From an uncultured Lachnospiraceae bacterium (lineage in GTDB: Bacteria > Bacillota_A > Clostridia > Lachnospirales > Lachnospiraceae): 14,062 nucleotides of DNA. A program made the position numbers and the translations under genes. The notes below the pieces were generated by a model. The model did not search any database. It was not told the origin of the DNA and was given only the letters and a program-made list of their open reading frames with translations. Below are positions 1 through 5,985 of the stretch, piece after piece. How positions within the stretch are numbered: position 1 is the stretch's first letter; every line of letters begins with the position of its first letter. The stretch covers positions 1 through 14,062 of the forward strand of contig CAMOZF010000011.1 of the NCBI GenBank assembly GCA_946630765.1, read 5' to 3'.

Positions 1-470
1 GCGGCGCCGACATCTGGGGCGGTGTCAGAGACCTGCAGCAGATCGTGAAGATCGACGGCCTGCAGATTTACTATCGCGGTGTTGACCCGACGGGTATCGG
101 CGACTGCTCGATGACCGGCTACAATGTTCCCTGCCGGATCGGCGAAGCGATCTGCATGCCCGGCGATATCGTTCACGGCTCCCTTTCGGGCGTCATTTTC
201 ATCCCGGCACAGCATGCCGAGATGGTGGCGGAGCACGCCGAGAAGTCTCATATCCGCGACGTCTTCGGTTTCGACCGTCTGGCCTCCAAGACCTACACGA
301 CCGCTGAAATCGACCGTCCGTGGACCGTTCCGATGATGTACGACTTCATCGACTGGTTCAAGAATGATCCCCGTGCCGAGCAGTATTCGTACCTGACCTG
401 GGATAAGGAACTGGAAGATGCCAAGGAACGTGAGGCGAAGGAAGCAAACCGCACTGAAACGATCCTGTAA
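1..470 (+). CDS. RraA-family protein, 3' end (5' truncated by window edge)
   Basis: Reading frame 3 is open from the window edge to TAA at 468-470, giving about 155 residues of the C-terminal part. The visible start GADIWGGVRD contains the G-x-R-D signature of the RraA fold. It is followed by a (V)PGDIVHGSLSGVIFIP stretch equivalent to the family's PGD-x-v-x-gD-x-dGVvviP strand pair. Family members include 4-hydroxy-4-methyl-2-oxoglutarate/oxaloacetate aldolases, the RNase E inhibitor RraA and many uncharacterised sugar-acid catabolic proteins. R and D of the G-x-R-D motif bind substrate and metal in the aldolases. After the core there is a charged tail of about 60 residues (YTTAEIDRPW, then a Glu/Lys-rich end) that short RraA proteins lack. 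GTG at 45 is an internal codon, not the start. The exact substrate cannot be read from this fragment. Family assignment is fairly sure, function is not. Confidence 0.8.
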   Translation, partial: GADIWGGVRDLQQIVKIDGLQIYYRGVDPTGIGDCSMTGYNVPCRIGEAICMPGDIVHGSLSGVIFIPAQHAEMVAEHAEKSHIRDVFGFDRLASKTYTTAEIDRPWTVPMMYDFIDWFKNDPRAEQYSYLTWDKELEDAKEREAKEANRTETIL

Positions 471-485
471 TAACATCCCTTTCTC

Positions 486-527
486 AACTCGCCGGAGGGA
501 TTGCATAACTCGCCGGAGGGATTGCAT
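486..527. repeat. Perfect tandem duplication, 2 x 21 bp
   Basis: The 21-bp unit beginning AACTCGCCGGAGGG occurs twice back to back at 486-506 and 507-527 with no mismatch. It lies 15 bp after the RraA stop codon. The second copy also forms the outer left arm of the hairpin at 513-581. Confidence 0.9.
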
Positions 528-581
528 TTCTTCTTCGGAGACGCGGGAAGTCTCCTCAGAAGAAACGCAATAACCCTCCGG
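513..581. repeat. Long imperfect hairpin in the spacer
   Basis: The left arm 513-542 (CCGGAGGG to GGAGAC) and the right arm 550-581 (GTCTCC to CCCTCCGG) are reverse complements except for about three substitutions and a 2-nt bulge, around a 7-nt loop (GCGGGAA). No T-tract follows, so it is not a classic intrinsic terminator. It could be an mRNA 3'-end stabiliser or an interspersed palindromic element. Confidence 0.75.
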
Positions 582-695
582 ATCGGGTGTGCTGGCACAT
601 GGACGACCTGTGTCATGTCGAGCGAGCGCAGCGAGTCGAGACATCCCATCCGGACGGAAAGTTTTCCCTCCGGCTCGGGTGTGTTGGCGCATGGA
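574..695. repeat. Direct repeat pair, 30 bp, with a CGAG-rich palindromic-type repeat between
   Basis: Positions 574-603 and 666-695 match at 27 of 30 bases (both begin CCCTCCGG and end CATGGA). Between them lies a GAGCGAGCGCAGCGAGTCGA-type stretch (about 612-645). I recognise this as resembling intergenic repeats common in gut bacteria, but that is recall, not a search. An additional small hairpin, CCGGACGGAAA (650-660) with TTTCCCTCCGG (663-673), sits inside. No gene is supported here. Confidence 0.6.
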
Positions 696-715
696 TGACA
701 GAGAGAAGGGGAGAG

Positions 716-780
716 CTCAGACCATCCGTGCCTCAAGGGGACGCCTGGAACGTTGTCCCCGGAGGCACGGATGGTCTGAG
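716..780. repeat. Long hairpin with 19-bp perfect outer stem
   Basis: The left arm 716-734 (CTCAGACC to GTGCCTC) is exactly complementary to 762-780. An inner 6-bp stem GGGGAC (737-742) with GTCCCC (755-760) continues it after a 2-nt/1-nt internal loop. The terminal loop is 12 nt. No T-run follows directly; the real terminator begins 15 bp further on. Confidence 0.85.
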
Positions 781-795
781 CGTCCGGGCTGCGAG

Positions 796-830
796 AAAAA
801 AAGCTCTGACAGTTTGTCAGAGCTTTTTTT
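796..830. terminator. Bidirectional rho-independent terminator
   Basis: Seven A's, then GCTCTGACA (803-811), loop GTT, TGTCAGAGC (815-823), then seven T's. The structure is symmetric, so it can end transcription from both the RraA side and the convergent phosphatase gene. The phosphatase stop codon (817-819 on the minus strand) lies within the stem. Confidence 0.93.
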
Positions 831-1368
831 CTGCGATGGCGGTGTAAAGGTTCGGGACGGCGAAGAAGGGCTGGCCTGTCATCTTGTAGCCGCGGTGGCG
901 GAAGACGGAGGCGAGCGTCCTTAAGTAGAAGCCGTGCATCACGAGGACATAGTCGCCGTCCGGGAGCTTTTCGATGAAATCTACAAGTTTCCCGGCGCGC
1001 CTTCTGGAGGCGCTGCGCCGTTCGGGCTGCCGCTTCATCGGCAGATACCATTGGGCGCGCCCGAGGAAGTTCATAAAATGGCGCTCGAAGCGGTGGCCGG
1101 TGTCCATAAAGGAACGAAGCGGAATTTCGTTCAGCAGATCTTCGATCACGGTGTAGTCATGGACGCCGAGGAACTGCTCTGCGGTCTGATGCGTGCGCTT
1201 GTAGGGACTGACAAAGACTTTGGCCTTCGGACTGATGTCCAGATGCTGCGTGACCGGAAGAATATCGTAATGGTCATAGTCCAGCCAGGCCTGATCGAAT
1301 TCTTTGGAATTGTATTTTTTAACCCATGGCATGTCAACCTGCCCATGGCGGATCATGGTTACCCTCAT
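817..1368 (-). CDS. Histidine phosphatase superfamily protein (phosphoglycerate mutase-like)
   Basis: The 183-residue protein has the features of the His phosphatase fold. MIRHGQ at residues 5-10 carries the phospho-accepting H8 in the RHG motif. SPYKRTHQTA (54-63) supplies the second arginine R58. LLNEIPL (78-84) has the acidic residue E81. VMHGFYLRTL (143-152) contains the second catalytic histidine H145. Members dephosphorylate small molecules or proteins, and the substrate is not predictable here. The length suits a small single-domain phosphatase. ATG at 1366-1368 is chosen because AAGGAG lies 6 nt upstream (1375-1380, minus strand). The insert with many Arg residues at 112-125 (KRQPERRSASRRR) is a basic patch of unknown meaning. 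The gene is monocistronic: it has its own promoter and ends inside a terminator. Confidence 0.88.
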   Translation of the reverse strand: MRVTMIRHGQVDMPWVKKYNSKEFDQAWLDYDHYDILPVTQHLDISPKAKVFVSPYKRTHQTAEQFLGVHDYTVIEDLLNEIPLRSFMDTGHRFERHFMNFLGRAQWYLPMKRQPERRSASRRRAGKLVDFIEKLPDGDYVLVMHGFYLRTLASVFRHRGYKMTGQPFFAVPNLYTAIAEKKL

Positions 1369-1461
1369 ATGGTCTCCTTCATGATGATCATCGGGAATCG
1401 TCTGAATGATTCAAAATTTATCGGTATGCTGTCGAAATGTGTCTCAGTTACAACTGTCAGG

Positions 1462-1491
1462 ATTATAACACAGGCGGTGCATCCTTGACAA
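1462..1491 (-). promoter_or_regulatory. Sigma-A promoter of the phosphatase gene, sharing its -35 with the divergent promoter
   Basis: On the minus strand TTGTCA (1486-1491) is followed by 18 nt and TATAAT (1462-1467). Expected start is near 1455, giving a leader of about 87 nt. The -35 box covers the same bases as the + strand -35 box. Confidence 0.7.
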
Positions 1492-1513
1492 TAAAAAATC
1501 AGAGAATTATAAT
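1485..1513 (+). promoter_or_regulatory. Perfect-consensus sigma-A promoter of the radical SAM gene
   Basis: TTGACA (1485-1490), 17-bp spacer, TATAAT (1508-1513). Expected start is near 1520, leaving only a short leader before the coding region. Confidence 0.9.
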
Positions 1514-1545
1514 TAAGTTTCAATAATGATTCGATGAAGGAGAAG

Positions 1546-2523
1546 ATGAATCGTGTTCAATTCCGGGAATATGATCGCGCTTGTTGTCTTCCTGCGAAGA
1601 AGGCCCTGCTGATGGAGAGGGCAGCTTTCAATCTGTCGGACTGCAGAATCTGTCCGCGAAACTGTGACAAAAACCGCGCCGGGAATGCGCGCGGCTTTTG
1701 TCTTGCCTCCGGGGAGAAGGTCATGCTTTCCCGCGCAGCGCTGCATTTCTATGAAGAACCCTGCATCAGCGGCACTCGGGGCTCTGGCGCGGTATTCTTC
1801 TCCGGCTGCAGCCTTCGCTGTCTGTACTGTCAGAATCTTGAAATCTCCCGGATGAGGATCGGCAGGGAGGTCAGCGTATCGAGACTTTCGGAAATCTTTC
1901 TTGAGCTGCAGGAGAAGGGGGCGCATAACATCAACCTCGTGACGCCGACACATTATGCGCTGCAGATCCGGGAGGCGGTGCTTGAGTCGCGCGAAAACGG
2001 CCTTTCGATACCGATCGTCTGGAACACCTCCGGCTATGAAAAGGCGGAGACCCTCGCGGCGCTTTCGGATGTCGTCGATATCTATCTTACGGATTTCAAA
2101 TACATGGATAAAAAGCTTGCGGCGGATTTCTCCATGGCGCCGGACTATCCGGAAAGGGCGAAGGAAGCGCTTCTGGAAATGCTGAGGGAGAAGCCCCGCT
2201 GTGTCTATGACAGCGAAGGGATGATGCAGTCGGGCGTGATCGTCCGGCATCTCGTCCTGCCGGGGCATGTGAAAAATACGCGGGCGGTTCTGGCGTACCT
2301 TTCGGGGCTCGGGAAAGAACATTTTGTCCTGAGCCTGATGAGCCAATATACGCCGGTTCGGAAGATCGAAAGGTATCCGGAGCTGAACCGCCGCCTGACG
2401 AAGCGGGAATACGAAAAGGCCGTGGATGCGGCCCTTTCCCTCGGCTTTACAGACGCCCTGATTCAGGAGGGCGGCGCGGCGGAGGAGAGCTTTATCCCGG
2501 CCTTTGATTATGAAGGAGTTTGA
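1546..2523 (+). CDS. Radical SAM protein, PflX/YgkA-type (pyruvate formate-lyase activase homologue)
   Basis: The radical SAM motif C-x3-C-x2-C is seen in FFSGCSLRCLYCQN (C88, C92, C95 counted from ATG 1546). It binds the [4Fe-4S] cluster that cleaves S-adenosylmethionine. Before it lies a second cysteine group, CRICPRNC and GFC (C33, C36, C40, C52), typical of COG1313 proteins and possibly holding another cluster. At about 325 aa the length fits that family, whose target is not established. No glycyl-radical enzyme gene is nearby. Start choice is uncertain. ATG 1534 has no ribosome site. ATG 1546 has AAGGAG at 1537-1542, only 3 nt away. ATG 1612 is another option just before the first cysteines. 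The gene is driven by the consensus promoter at 1485-1513 and its TGA directly abuts the stop of the convergent gene. Confidence 0.88.
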   Translation: MNRVQFREYDRACCLPAKKALLMERAAFNLSDCRICPRNCDKNRAGNARGFCLASGEKVMLSRAALHFYEEPCISGTRGSGAVFFSGCSLRCLYCQNLEISRMRIGREVSVSRLSEIFLELQEKGAHNINLVTPTHYALQIREAVLESRENGLSIPIVWNTSGYEKAETLAALSDVVDIYLTDFKYMDKKLAADFSMAPDYPERAKEALLEMLREKPRCVYDSEGMMQSGVIVRHLVLPGHVKNTRAVLAYLSGLGKEHFVLSLMSQYTPVRKIERYPELNRRLTKREYEKAVDAALSLGFTDALIQEGGAAEESFIPAFDYEGV

Positions 2524-2955
2524 TCAACGTTTTCCGACGTATCGGGAGGAGCCGAGCCCGAGGATCATCACAAAGATCGGCTCGAGGAAGATCAGCCCGA
2601 GGAAATAGCCGATTCCGTGGCCATAGGCGCGCGAGACCTTCCAGGTTTCAATGATCGACATCAGGCTGACGACGGCGGAAAATGCCCGGCCGAGCCACAG
2701 GGCCCAGCTTGAATCGGTGTTCCGAAGAAGAAGCGCCGATACGACCGAAAGCGCCGCGAGCAGAAGAAAAGCGCCGCCGGACCAGGTGATCTTGAAAAGC
2801 GTGTAGTAGTTGTAGACCGGAATCAGGGATTTCCAGCCGGGTTCCCCGGCCTTCACAAAAAGCATCCACTGCGCGACAATCTGCAGGAAATAGAACAGAA
2901 TCATCAGCCCGATCATCCATAAGCCGGCGCCGAAAAGCCAGGCGAAAAAATCCAT
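2524..2955 (-). CDS. Small multi-pass membrane protein, DUF5684-like
   Basis: The 143-residue product is mostly hydrophobic, with likely membrane segments near residues 10-31, 61-78, 89-104 and 115-133. The stretch GEPGWKSLIPVYNYYTLFKI (37-56) and the later AYGHGIGYFLGLIFLEPIFV (110-129) and ILGLGSS are the pattern I associate with the DUF5684 family, in which a soluble turn GWKsLIPvYN links the first two helices. Function of the family is unknown. ATG at 2953-2955 is chosen because AGAGGT lies just upstream on the minus strand. The frame stays open further upstream, but that extension reads the antisense of the two tRNA genes and is not real. Its stop (2524-2526) touches the radical SAM stop (2521-2523), and no hairpin terminator is seen between them. 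Confidence 0.82.
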   Translation of the reverse strand: MDFFAWLFGAGLWMIGLMILFYFLQIVAQWMLFVKAGEPGWKSLIPVYNYYTLFKITWSGGAFLLLAALSVVSALLLRNTDSSWALWLGRAFSAVVSLMSIIETWKVSRAYGHGIGYFLGLIFLEPIFVMILGLGSSRYVGKR

Positions 2956-2992
2956 AATAGTACCTCTTTCTTGATAGTGAATCGTGAAGGAC

Positions 2993-3010
2993 GGGCAGAT
3001 CATTCTGCCC
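2993..3010 (-). other. Hairpin in the leader of the DUF5684-like gene
   Basis: GGGCAGA (2993-2999), 4-nt loop, TCTGCCC (3004-3010) forms a perfect 7-bp stem. It lies inside the predicted 5' leader, about 38 nt before the start codon. It has no T-tract, so it is more likely a stability or regulatory stem than a terminator. Confidence 0.5.
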
Positions 3011-3030
3011 ATCCGTTTGTCACATCGGAA

Positions 3031-3059
3031 AGAATAACATATTTGCCGCCGGAAGTAAA
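3031..3059 (-). promoter_or_regulatory. Likely promoter of the DUF5684-like gene
   Basis: On the minus strand TTTACT (3054-3059), 17-nt spacer, TATTCT (3031-3036). Each box matches consensus at 4 of 6 positions. A small inverted repeat GCAAGC-TCT-GCTTGC (3060-3074) separates it from the divergent tRNA promoter. Confidence 0.5.
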
Positions 3060-3084
3060 GCAAGCTCTGCTTGCAAAATTCCGG

Positions 3085-3113
3085 TTGACTTTTCTCTCCG
3101 GCTGTGCTATCAT
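3085..3113 (+). promoter_or_regulatory. Promoter of the serine tRNA pair
   Basis: TTGACT (3085-3090), 17-bp spacer, TATCAT (3108-3113). The predicted start near 3120 lies 9 nt before the first tRNA. Confidence 0.8.
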
Positions 3114-3128
3114 ATTTCAGCGGCTTGT

Positions 3129-3214
3129 GGAGAGGTATCGAAGTGGTCATAACGAGGCGGGCTTGAAAACCGTTTGCCGGAGACGGCACATGGGTTCGAA
3201 TCCCATCCTCTCCG
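3129..3214 (+). tRNA. tRNA-Ser, anticodon TGA
   Basis: The acceptor stem GGAGAGG (3129-3135) pairs with CCTCTCC (3207-3213), followed by discriminator G. The anticodon loop is CTTGAAA, giving TGA. The long variable arm GCCG-GAGA-CGGC marks a class II tRNA, consistent with serine. The T arm is TGGG-TTCGAAT-CCCA. CCA is not encoded (the next bases are TCG). One oddity: the anticodon stem pairs G31 with A39, a mismatch next to the loop, where the four other pairs form normally (one is G-U). Confidence 0.95.
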
Positions 3215-3220
3215 TCGCTT

Positions 3221-3253
3221 TCAAATTTCATATCAGATGAATTTGACTTTTTT
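3221..3253 (+). terminator. Weak terminator-like hairpin between the two tRNAs
   Basis: TCAAATTTCAT (3221-3231) pairs with ATGAATTTGA (3237-3246) with one bulged base. This is followed by C and six T's (3248-3253) that end exactly at the base before the second tRNA. The stem is AT-rich, so termination would be partial at best; it may act in processing instead. Confidence 0.45.
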
Positions 3254-3342
3254 GGAGAAGTACTCAAGAGGTCGAAGAGACACCCCTGGAAAGGGTGCAG
3301 GTCGTTAATAGCGGCGCGCGGGTTCAAATCCCGCCTTCTCCG
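3254..3342 (+). tRNA. tRNA-Ser, anticodon GGA
   Basis: The acceptor stem GGAGAAG (3254-3260) pairs with CTTCTCC (3335-3341), discriminator G. The anticodon arm CACCC-CTGGAAA-GGGTG gives GGA. A long variable arm (GTCG-TTAATAG-CGGC) and T arm GCGGG-TTCAAAT-CCCGC are present. CCA is not encoded. It is probably co-transcribed with the TGA isoacceptor upstream. Confidence 0.95.
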
Positions 3343-3353
3343 TTTCAAATGAG

Positions 3354-3395
3354 CCCGGAAATCAGCGAGAGCGCGGTTTCCGGGTTTCTTCTTTT
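3354..3395 (+). terminator. Rho-independent terminator of the tRNA operon
   Basis: CCCGGAAA (3354-3361) pairs with TTTCCGGG (3377-3384), with a 15-nt loop, followed by the T-rich tract TTTCTTCTTTT. Confidence 0.82.
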
Positions 3396-3463
3396 CCGAA
3401 TGGAAATACCATGAGCCCCCTGAACACAGGGCGCGGCAGACCGAAGGCTTTGGAGGCAGTGAA

Positions 3464-4126
3464 ATGAACAGAAATCAGACAGAACAGGGCGGCGCGGAGG
3501 CGCGGATTCTTCAGGCGGCCATGACGCTTTTCGCGAGGAAAGGCTATGAAGGGACCACAACCCGCGAGATCGCGAAGGAAGCGGGCTCCAGTCTGTCGAT
3601 GCTGAATCTGCATTACGGTTCGAAGGAAGGGCTGTATCAGAAAACGCTTGAGCGGGTGTTTGACGTCTTCTATTTCAGCAAACTGCCCTTCTATCAGGAG
3701 ATTCTGAAAGTAAGGCAGGAGCATCCTGACGACCGGGAAGTGAACCGGGACCTTTTGGAACGTTATACCGGAATGATCATTGATACGGTGCTGGATCCGG
3801 AGAACCGGGAAGCCGTCCTGATTCTGAACCGCGCATTTCTGAATCCGGATCAGGATTTCAGAAAAATCGAGCCCATGCTGATGCTCTTTATGAATCTGGA
3901 GCTCCTCCTTCTGTCGAGCGCCGGCTGGAAAGAAGCATCCGCTCCCTGGGCAAAGGAATTCAGTTTTCAGATGATCTCCTCCATGTTCAGCCATGTGAAT
4001 TATCCAAGCGTTGCGGAGTTCCTGAACAGAGATGAGCCGACGGAGCCTTCGGAAGTGCGCCGGCTCGTCAAAGAATATCAGGCACTCAGCATCGCCGCGG
4101 TGCTCAGTGAGTACAGTAAGAGATAA
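3464..4126 (+). CDS. TetR/AcrR-family transcriptional regulator
   Basis: The 220-residue protein has the TetR N-terminal DNA-binding domain at about residues 12-60: an ARILQAAMTLFARKGYEGTT opening and the helix-turn-helix TTTREIAKEAGSSLSMLNLH, followed by the usual YGSKEGLYQK. The rest is an all-helical ligand-binding and dimerisation part with no recognisable signature. GGAGG (3452-3456) 7 nt before ATG supports the start. No convincing promoter is seen between the tRNA terminator and this gene, so leaky tRNA-operon transcription or an atypical promoter may drive it. It sits directly upstream of an ABC exporter pair and the palindrome at 4156-4203. By family precedent it probably represses the exporter and is released by a transported compound; this role is inferred from context. 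The ligand is unknown. Confidence 0.9.
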   Translation: MNRNQTEQGGAEARILQAAMTLFARKGYEGTTTREIAKEAGSSLSMLNLHYGSKEGLYQKTLERVFDVFYFSKLPFYQEILKVRQEHPDDREVNRDLLERYTGMIIDTVLDPENREAVLILNRAFLNPDQDFRKIEPMLMLFMNLELLLLSSAGWKEASAPWAKEFSFQMISSMFSHVNYPSVAEFLNRDEPTEPSEVRRLVKEYQALSIAAVLSEYSKR

Positions 4127-4143
4127 ATAGCTGCAAAAAAAAG

Positions 4144-4171
4144 TTGACAGATTCAGAAAGAAGCCTATAAT
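4144..4171 (+). promoter_or_regulatory. Consensus sigma-A promoter of the ABC exporter operon
   Basis: TTGACA (4144-4149), 16-bp spacer, TATAAT (4166-4171). The -10 box lies inside the left arm of the inverted repeat 4156-4203, and the predicted start (about 4178) falls at the centre of that repeat. Confidence 0.88.
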
Positions 4172-4203
4172 AGAATCAAATGATTCTATTATAGGCTTCT
4201 TTC
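4156..4203. promoter_or_regulatory. Perfect 23-bp inverted repeat: candidate TetR operator and/or conditional terminator
   Basis: The left arm 4156-4178 (starts GAAAGAAGCC) is the exact reverse complement of 4181-4203, with only two bases (AA) between. It covers the spacer end, the -10 box and the start site of the ABC promoter, where a bound repressor would block polymerase. RNA reading through from the TetR gene would form the full hairpin followed by only a short T stretch. RNA started at the promoter would contain only the right half. Assignment to the adjacent TetR protein is inferred. Confidence 0.75.
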
Positions 4204-4224
4204 ATCCACAGGAGGGACCTGAAA

Positions 4225-5985
4225 TTGAGCCCGAACAAAAGCAACATAAAAAAAGAACCGGAAGGGAGCGCCGGAAGCTTCCGCTCCTTCCTCTACCTTC
4301 TGCGGCACGGGAAACTGGCGTGGTGGCTGATCATTCTCGGGGAAGCGGTCTCCCTCGGGGCAGGTTCCGTCGCGCTGCAGTTCACGAACCGCATGTCGGA
4401 TCTGGTCGCCGGGGATTTCTCCATGCCGACCCTGTACCGCTTCATCTGGATGACCGCGCTCTATGCCGTCTTCACGGGCCTCAGCAATGTGATGATGACG
4501 GTCGCCCAGACGAAGAGTGTGCAGCGGCTTCGGACCGTGCTCTGGGACCGGATGATGCACATGAAGCTGTCCTCGAAGGCCGCAAAGAAGGCCTCGGAGA
4601 TGGTTTCGGCGATCAATGCGGACGCCACGCTCTCGATGCAGTATATCATCATGAGCCTCATCGGCATCCCGGCGGCGGTGTATTTTGTCGTTATGGCGGC
4701 GGTCCAGGCAGCCCAGATGTCAACGCGCTTCCTGATTCCGATCTTCTGCCTCGTCCCGGTGTATATCCTCTACGCGCTTTTTGTCGGACGCTGGAACCAG
4801 CGGACAAATCACACGGTCCGCGTCCGGATCGGCGGCCTGACCGGCTTCCTCTCGGAACGCCTCAGAAGCCTTGACCTTCTCAAGGCCTACGGCGCGGAAG
4901 AGGAGGAGAAGCGGCGCGGCGCCGAAACCGCCGAAAAGCTTTATAAGGAAAATGTCCGCCTTCGCGTGATCAACACGGTAACGACGGTCTATATTCTGCT
5001 GTTTGATTCGGTATCCGTCGTCATGGCGATTCTTTTCGGCTCGTCAATGATCCGTACGGGAACGCTTCGTCCGACGGAGTGGGCGAATTTCTTCCTGCTC
5101 CTTCCGATGGTCAACAACATGCTCCGCTCGGCGAGCGGCATGTGGGTCAATGTCTGCGGCGGCGTCGGATTTACGTCGAGGATCGCGGAGCTTCTGAAGA
5201 CGCCCGAAGAAGCGGGCGGGACGAAGGAAGCACCGGATTGCGGAACGCTCCTTGCGGAGCATGTGTCCTTTTCCTATGACGGAAAGGAAGTGCTCCACGA
5301 CATCTCCCTCAGCATTCCGGAAGGGAAAACCACGGCGATCGTCGGGCGCTCCGGCTCAGGAAAGACGACGATTCTGAACCTTCTGGAGGGCTTCTACCAG
5401 CCGGACAGCGGACGGATCCTTTACGCGGGGACGGACATTTCAGAGTACTCGCTTTCAAGTTACCGAAGACGCATCGCCTATGTGCAGCAGGACAGCGGCA
5501 TGTTCTCCGGGACAATCCGGGAAGCACTCCTCTACGGGATCGACCGTCAGGTGAGCGATGAGGAAATCATCGGGGCCCTTGAAAAAGTGCAGGTTTATGA
5601 AGATATCGCGGCCTTCCCGGGCGGCCTTGACGCGCGGGTGGCGATCTGGGGCGGCTCGCTCTCGGGCGGGCAGAAGCAGAAGCTTGTGATCGCACGGGAG
5701 ATCCTTCGCGGCACCGGAACCATTCTCCTCGATGAACCGACGGCGAGCCTTGACATTTCGGCACGAAAAGCGGTGTTCTTCGCGGTCCGCGAAGCTTTTC
5801 GCGGCAAAACGCTGGTCACGGTGACGCATGAGCTGCAGATGATCCGGGACGCGGACGTGATTATTATGGTCAATCAGGGCAGAGTCCTCGCACAGGGCAG
5901 CCACGAGGAGCTGATGGAGCACTGCAGCGCCTACCGCGAGCTTGTGCTCGAATGTGCCTATGAAGAGGAGGTGGAAGGACGATGA
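4225..5985 (+). CDS. ABC exporter half-transporter 1 (membrane domain fused to ATPase)
   Basis: This 586-residue protein has an N-terminal membrane domain (residues about 30-310, roughly six hydrophobic segments) and a C-terminal ATPase. Visible motifs are Walker A GRSGSGKTT (374-382), Q-loop around 421-422, signature LSGGQ (479-483), Walker B ILLDEP with catalytic E504, D-loop SLD (508-510) and switch H535. All residues needed for hydrolysis are present. The usual TEVGERG X-loop is replaced by ARVAIWGGS. The start is TTG at 4225, placed 8 nt after GGAGGG (4211-4216); the next ATG would remove a membrane segment. It probably forms a heterodimer with the next gene, whose ATG overlaps its TGA by 4 nt. 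Export of a drug, peptide or lipid is likely from the TetR context, but the substrate is unknown. Confidence 0.93.
   Translation: MSPNKSNIKKEPEGSAGSFRSFLYLLRHGKLAWWLIILGEAVSLGAGSVALQFTNRMSDLVAGDFSMPTLYRFIWMTALYAVFTGLSNVMMTVAQTKSVQRLRTVLWDRMMHMKLSSKAAKKASEMVSAINADATLSMQYIIMSLIGIPAAVYFVVMAAVQAAQMSTRFLIPIFCLVPVYILYALFVGRWNQRTNHTVRVRIGGLTGFLSERLRSLDLLKAYGAEEEEKRRGAETAEKLYKENVRLRVINTVTTVYILLFDSVSVVMAILFGSSMIRTGTLRPTEWANFFLLLPMVNNMLRSASGMWVNVCGGVGFTSRIAELLKTPEEAGGTKEAPDCGTLLAEHVSFSYDGKEVLHDISLSIPEGKTTAIVGRSGSGKTTILNLLEGFYQPDSGRILYAGTDISEYSLSSYRRRIAYVQQDSGMFSGTIREALLYGIDRQVSDEEIIGALEKVQVYEDIAAFPGGLDARVAIWGGSLSGGQKQKLVIAREILRGTGTILLDEPTASLDISARKAVFFAVREAFRGKTLVTVTHELQMIRDADVIIMVNQGRVLAQGSHEELMEHCSAYRELVLECAYEEEVEGR

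Noticed and set aside
486..527. Possible CRISPR fragment
   Set aside because: There are only two repeat units, directly adjoining without spacers, and no cas gene is present.
501..924. Several short + strand frames (65-111 codons) in the repeat spacer
   Set aside because: They consist of translated hairpin repeats, cross the terminator and have no family resemblance.
293..1051. 252-codon minus-strand open frame across the RraA end and repeat spacer
   Set aside because: It overlaps the RraA gene, the repeats, the terminator and the phosphatase gene, and its Arg-rich composition is typical of a shadow frame in GC-rich DNA.
2956..3348. N-terminal extension of the DUF5684-like frame up to 3348 on the minus strand, containing RRRDLNPRAAIN and DGIRTHVPSPANGF
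   Set aside because: This is the antisense translation of the two serine tRNA genes, a familiar annotation artefact; the true start with a ribosome site is at 2955.
3391..3440. Small inverted repeats TTTCC-GAAT-GGAAA and CCCTG-AACA-CAGGG before the TetR gene as an autoregulatory operator
   Set aside because: Both arms are only 5 bp, no core promoter is recognisable beside them, and they do not resemble the palindrome at 4156-4203.
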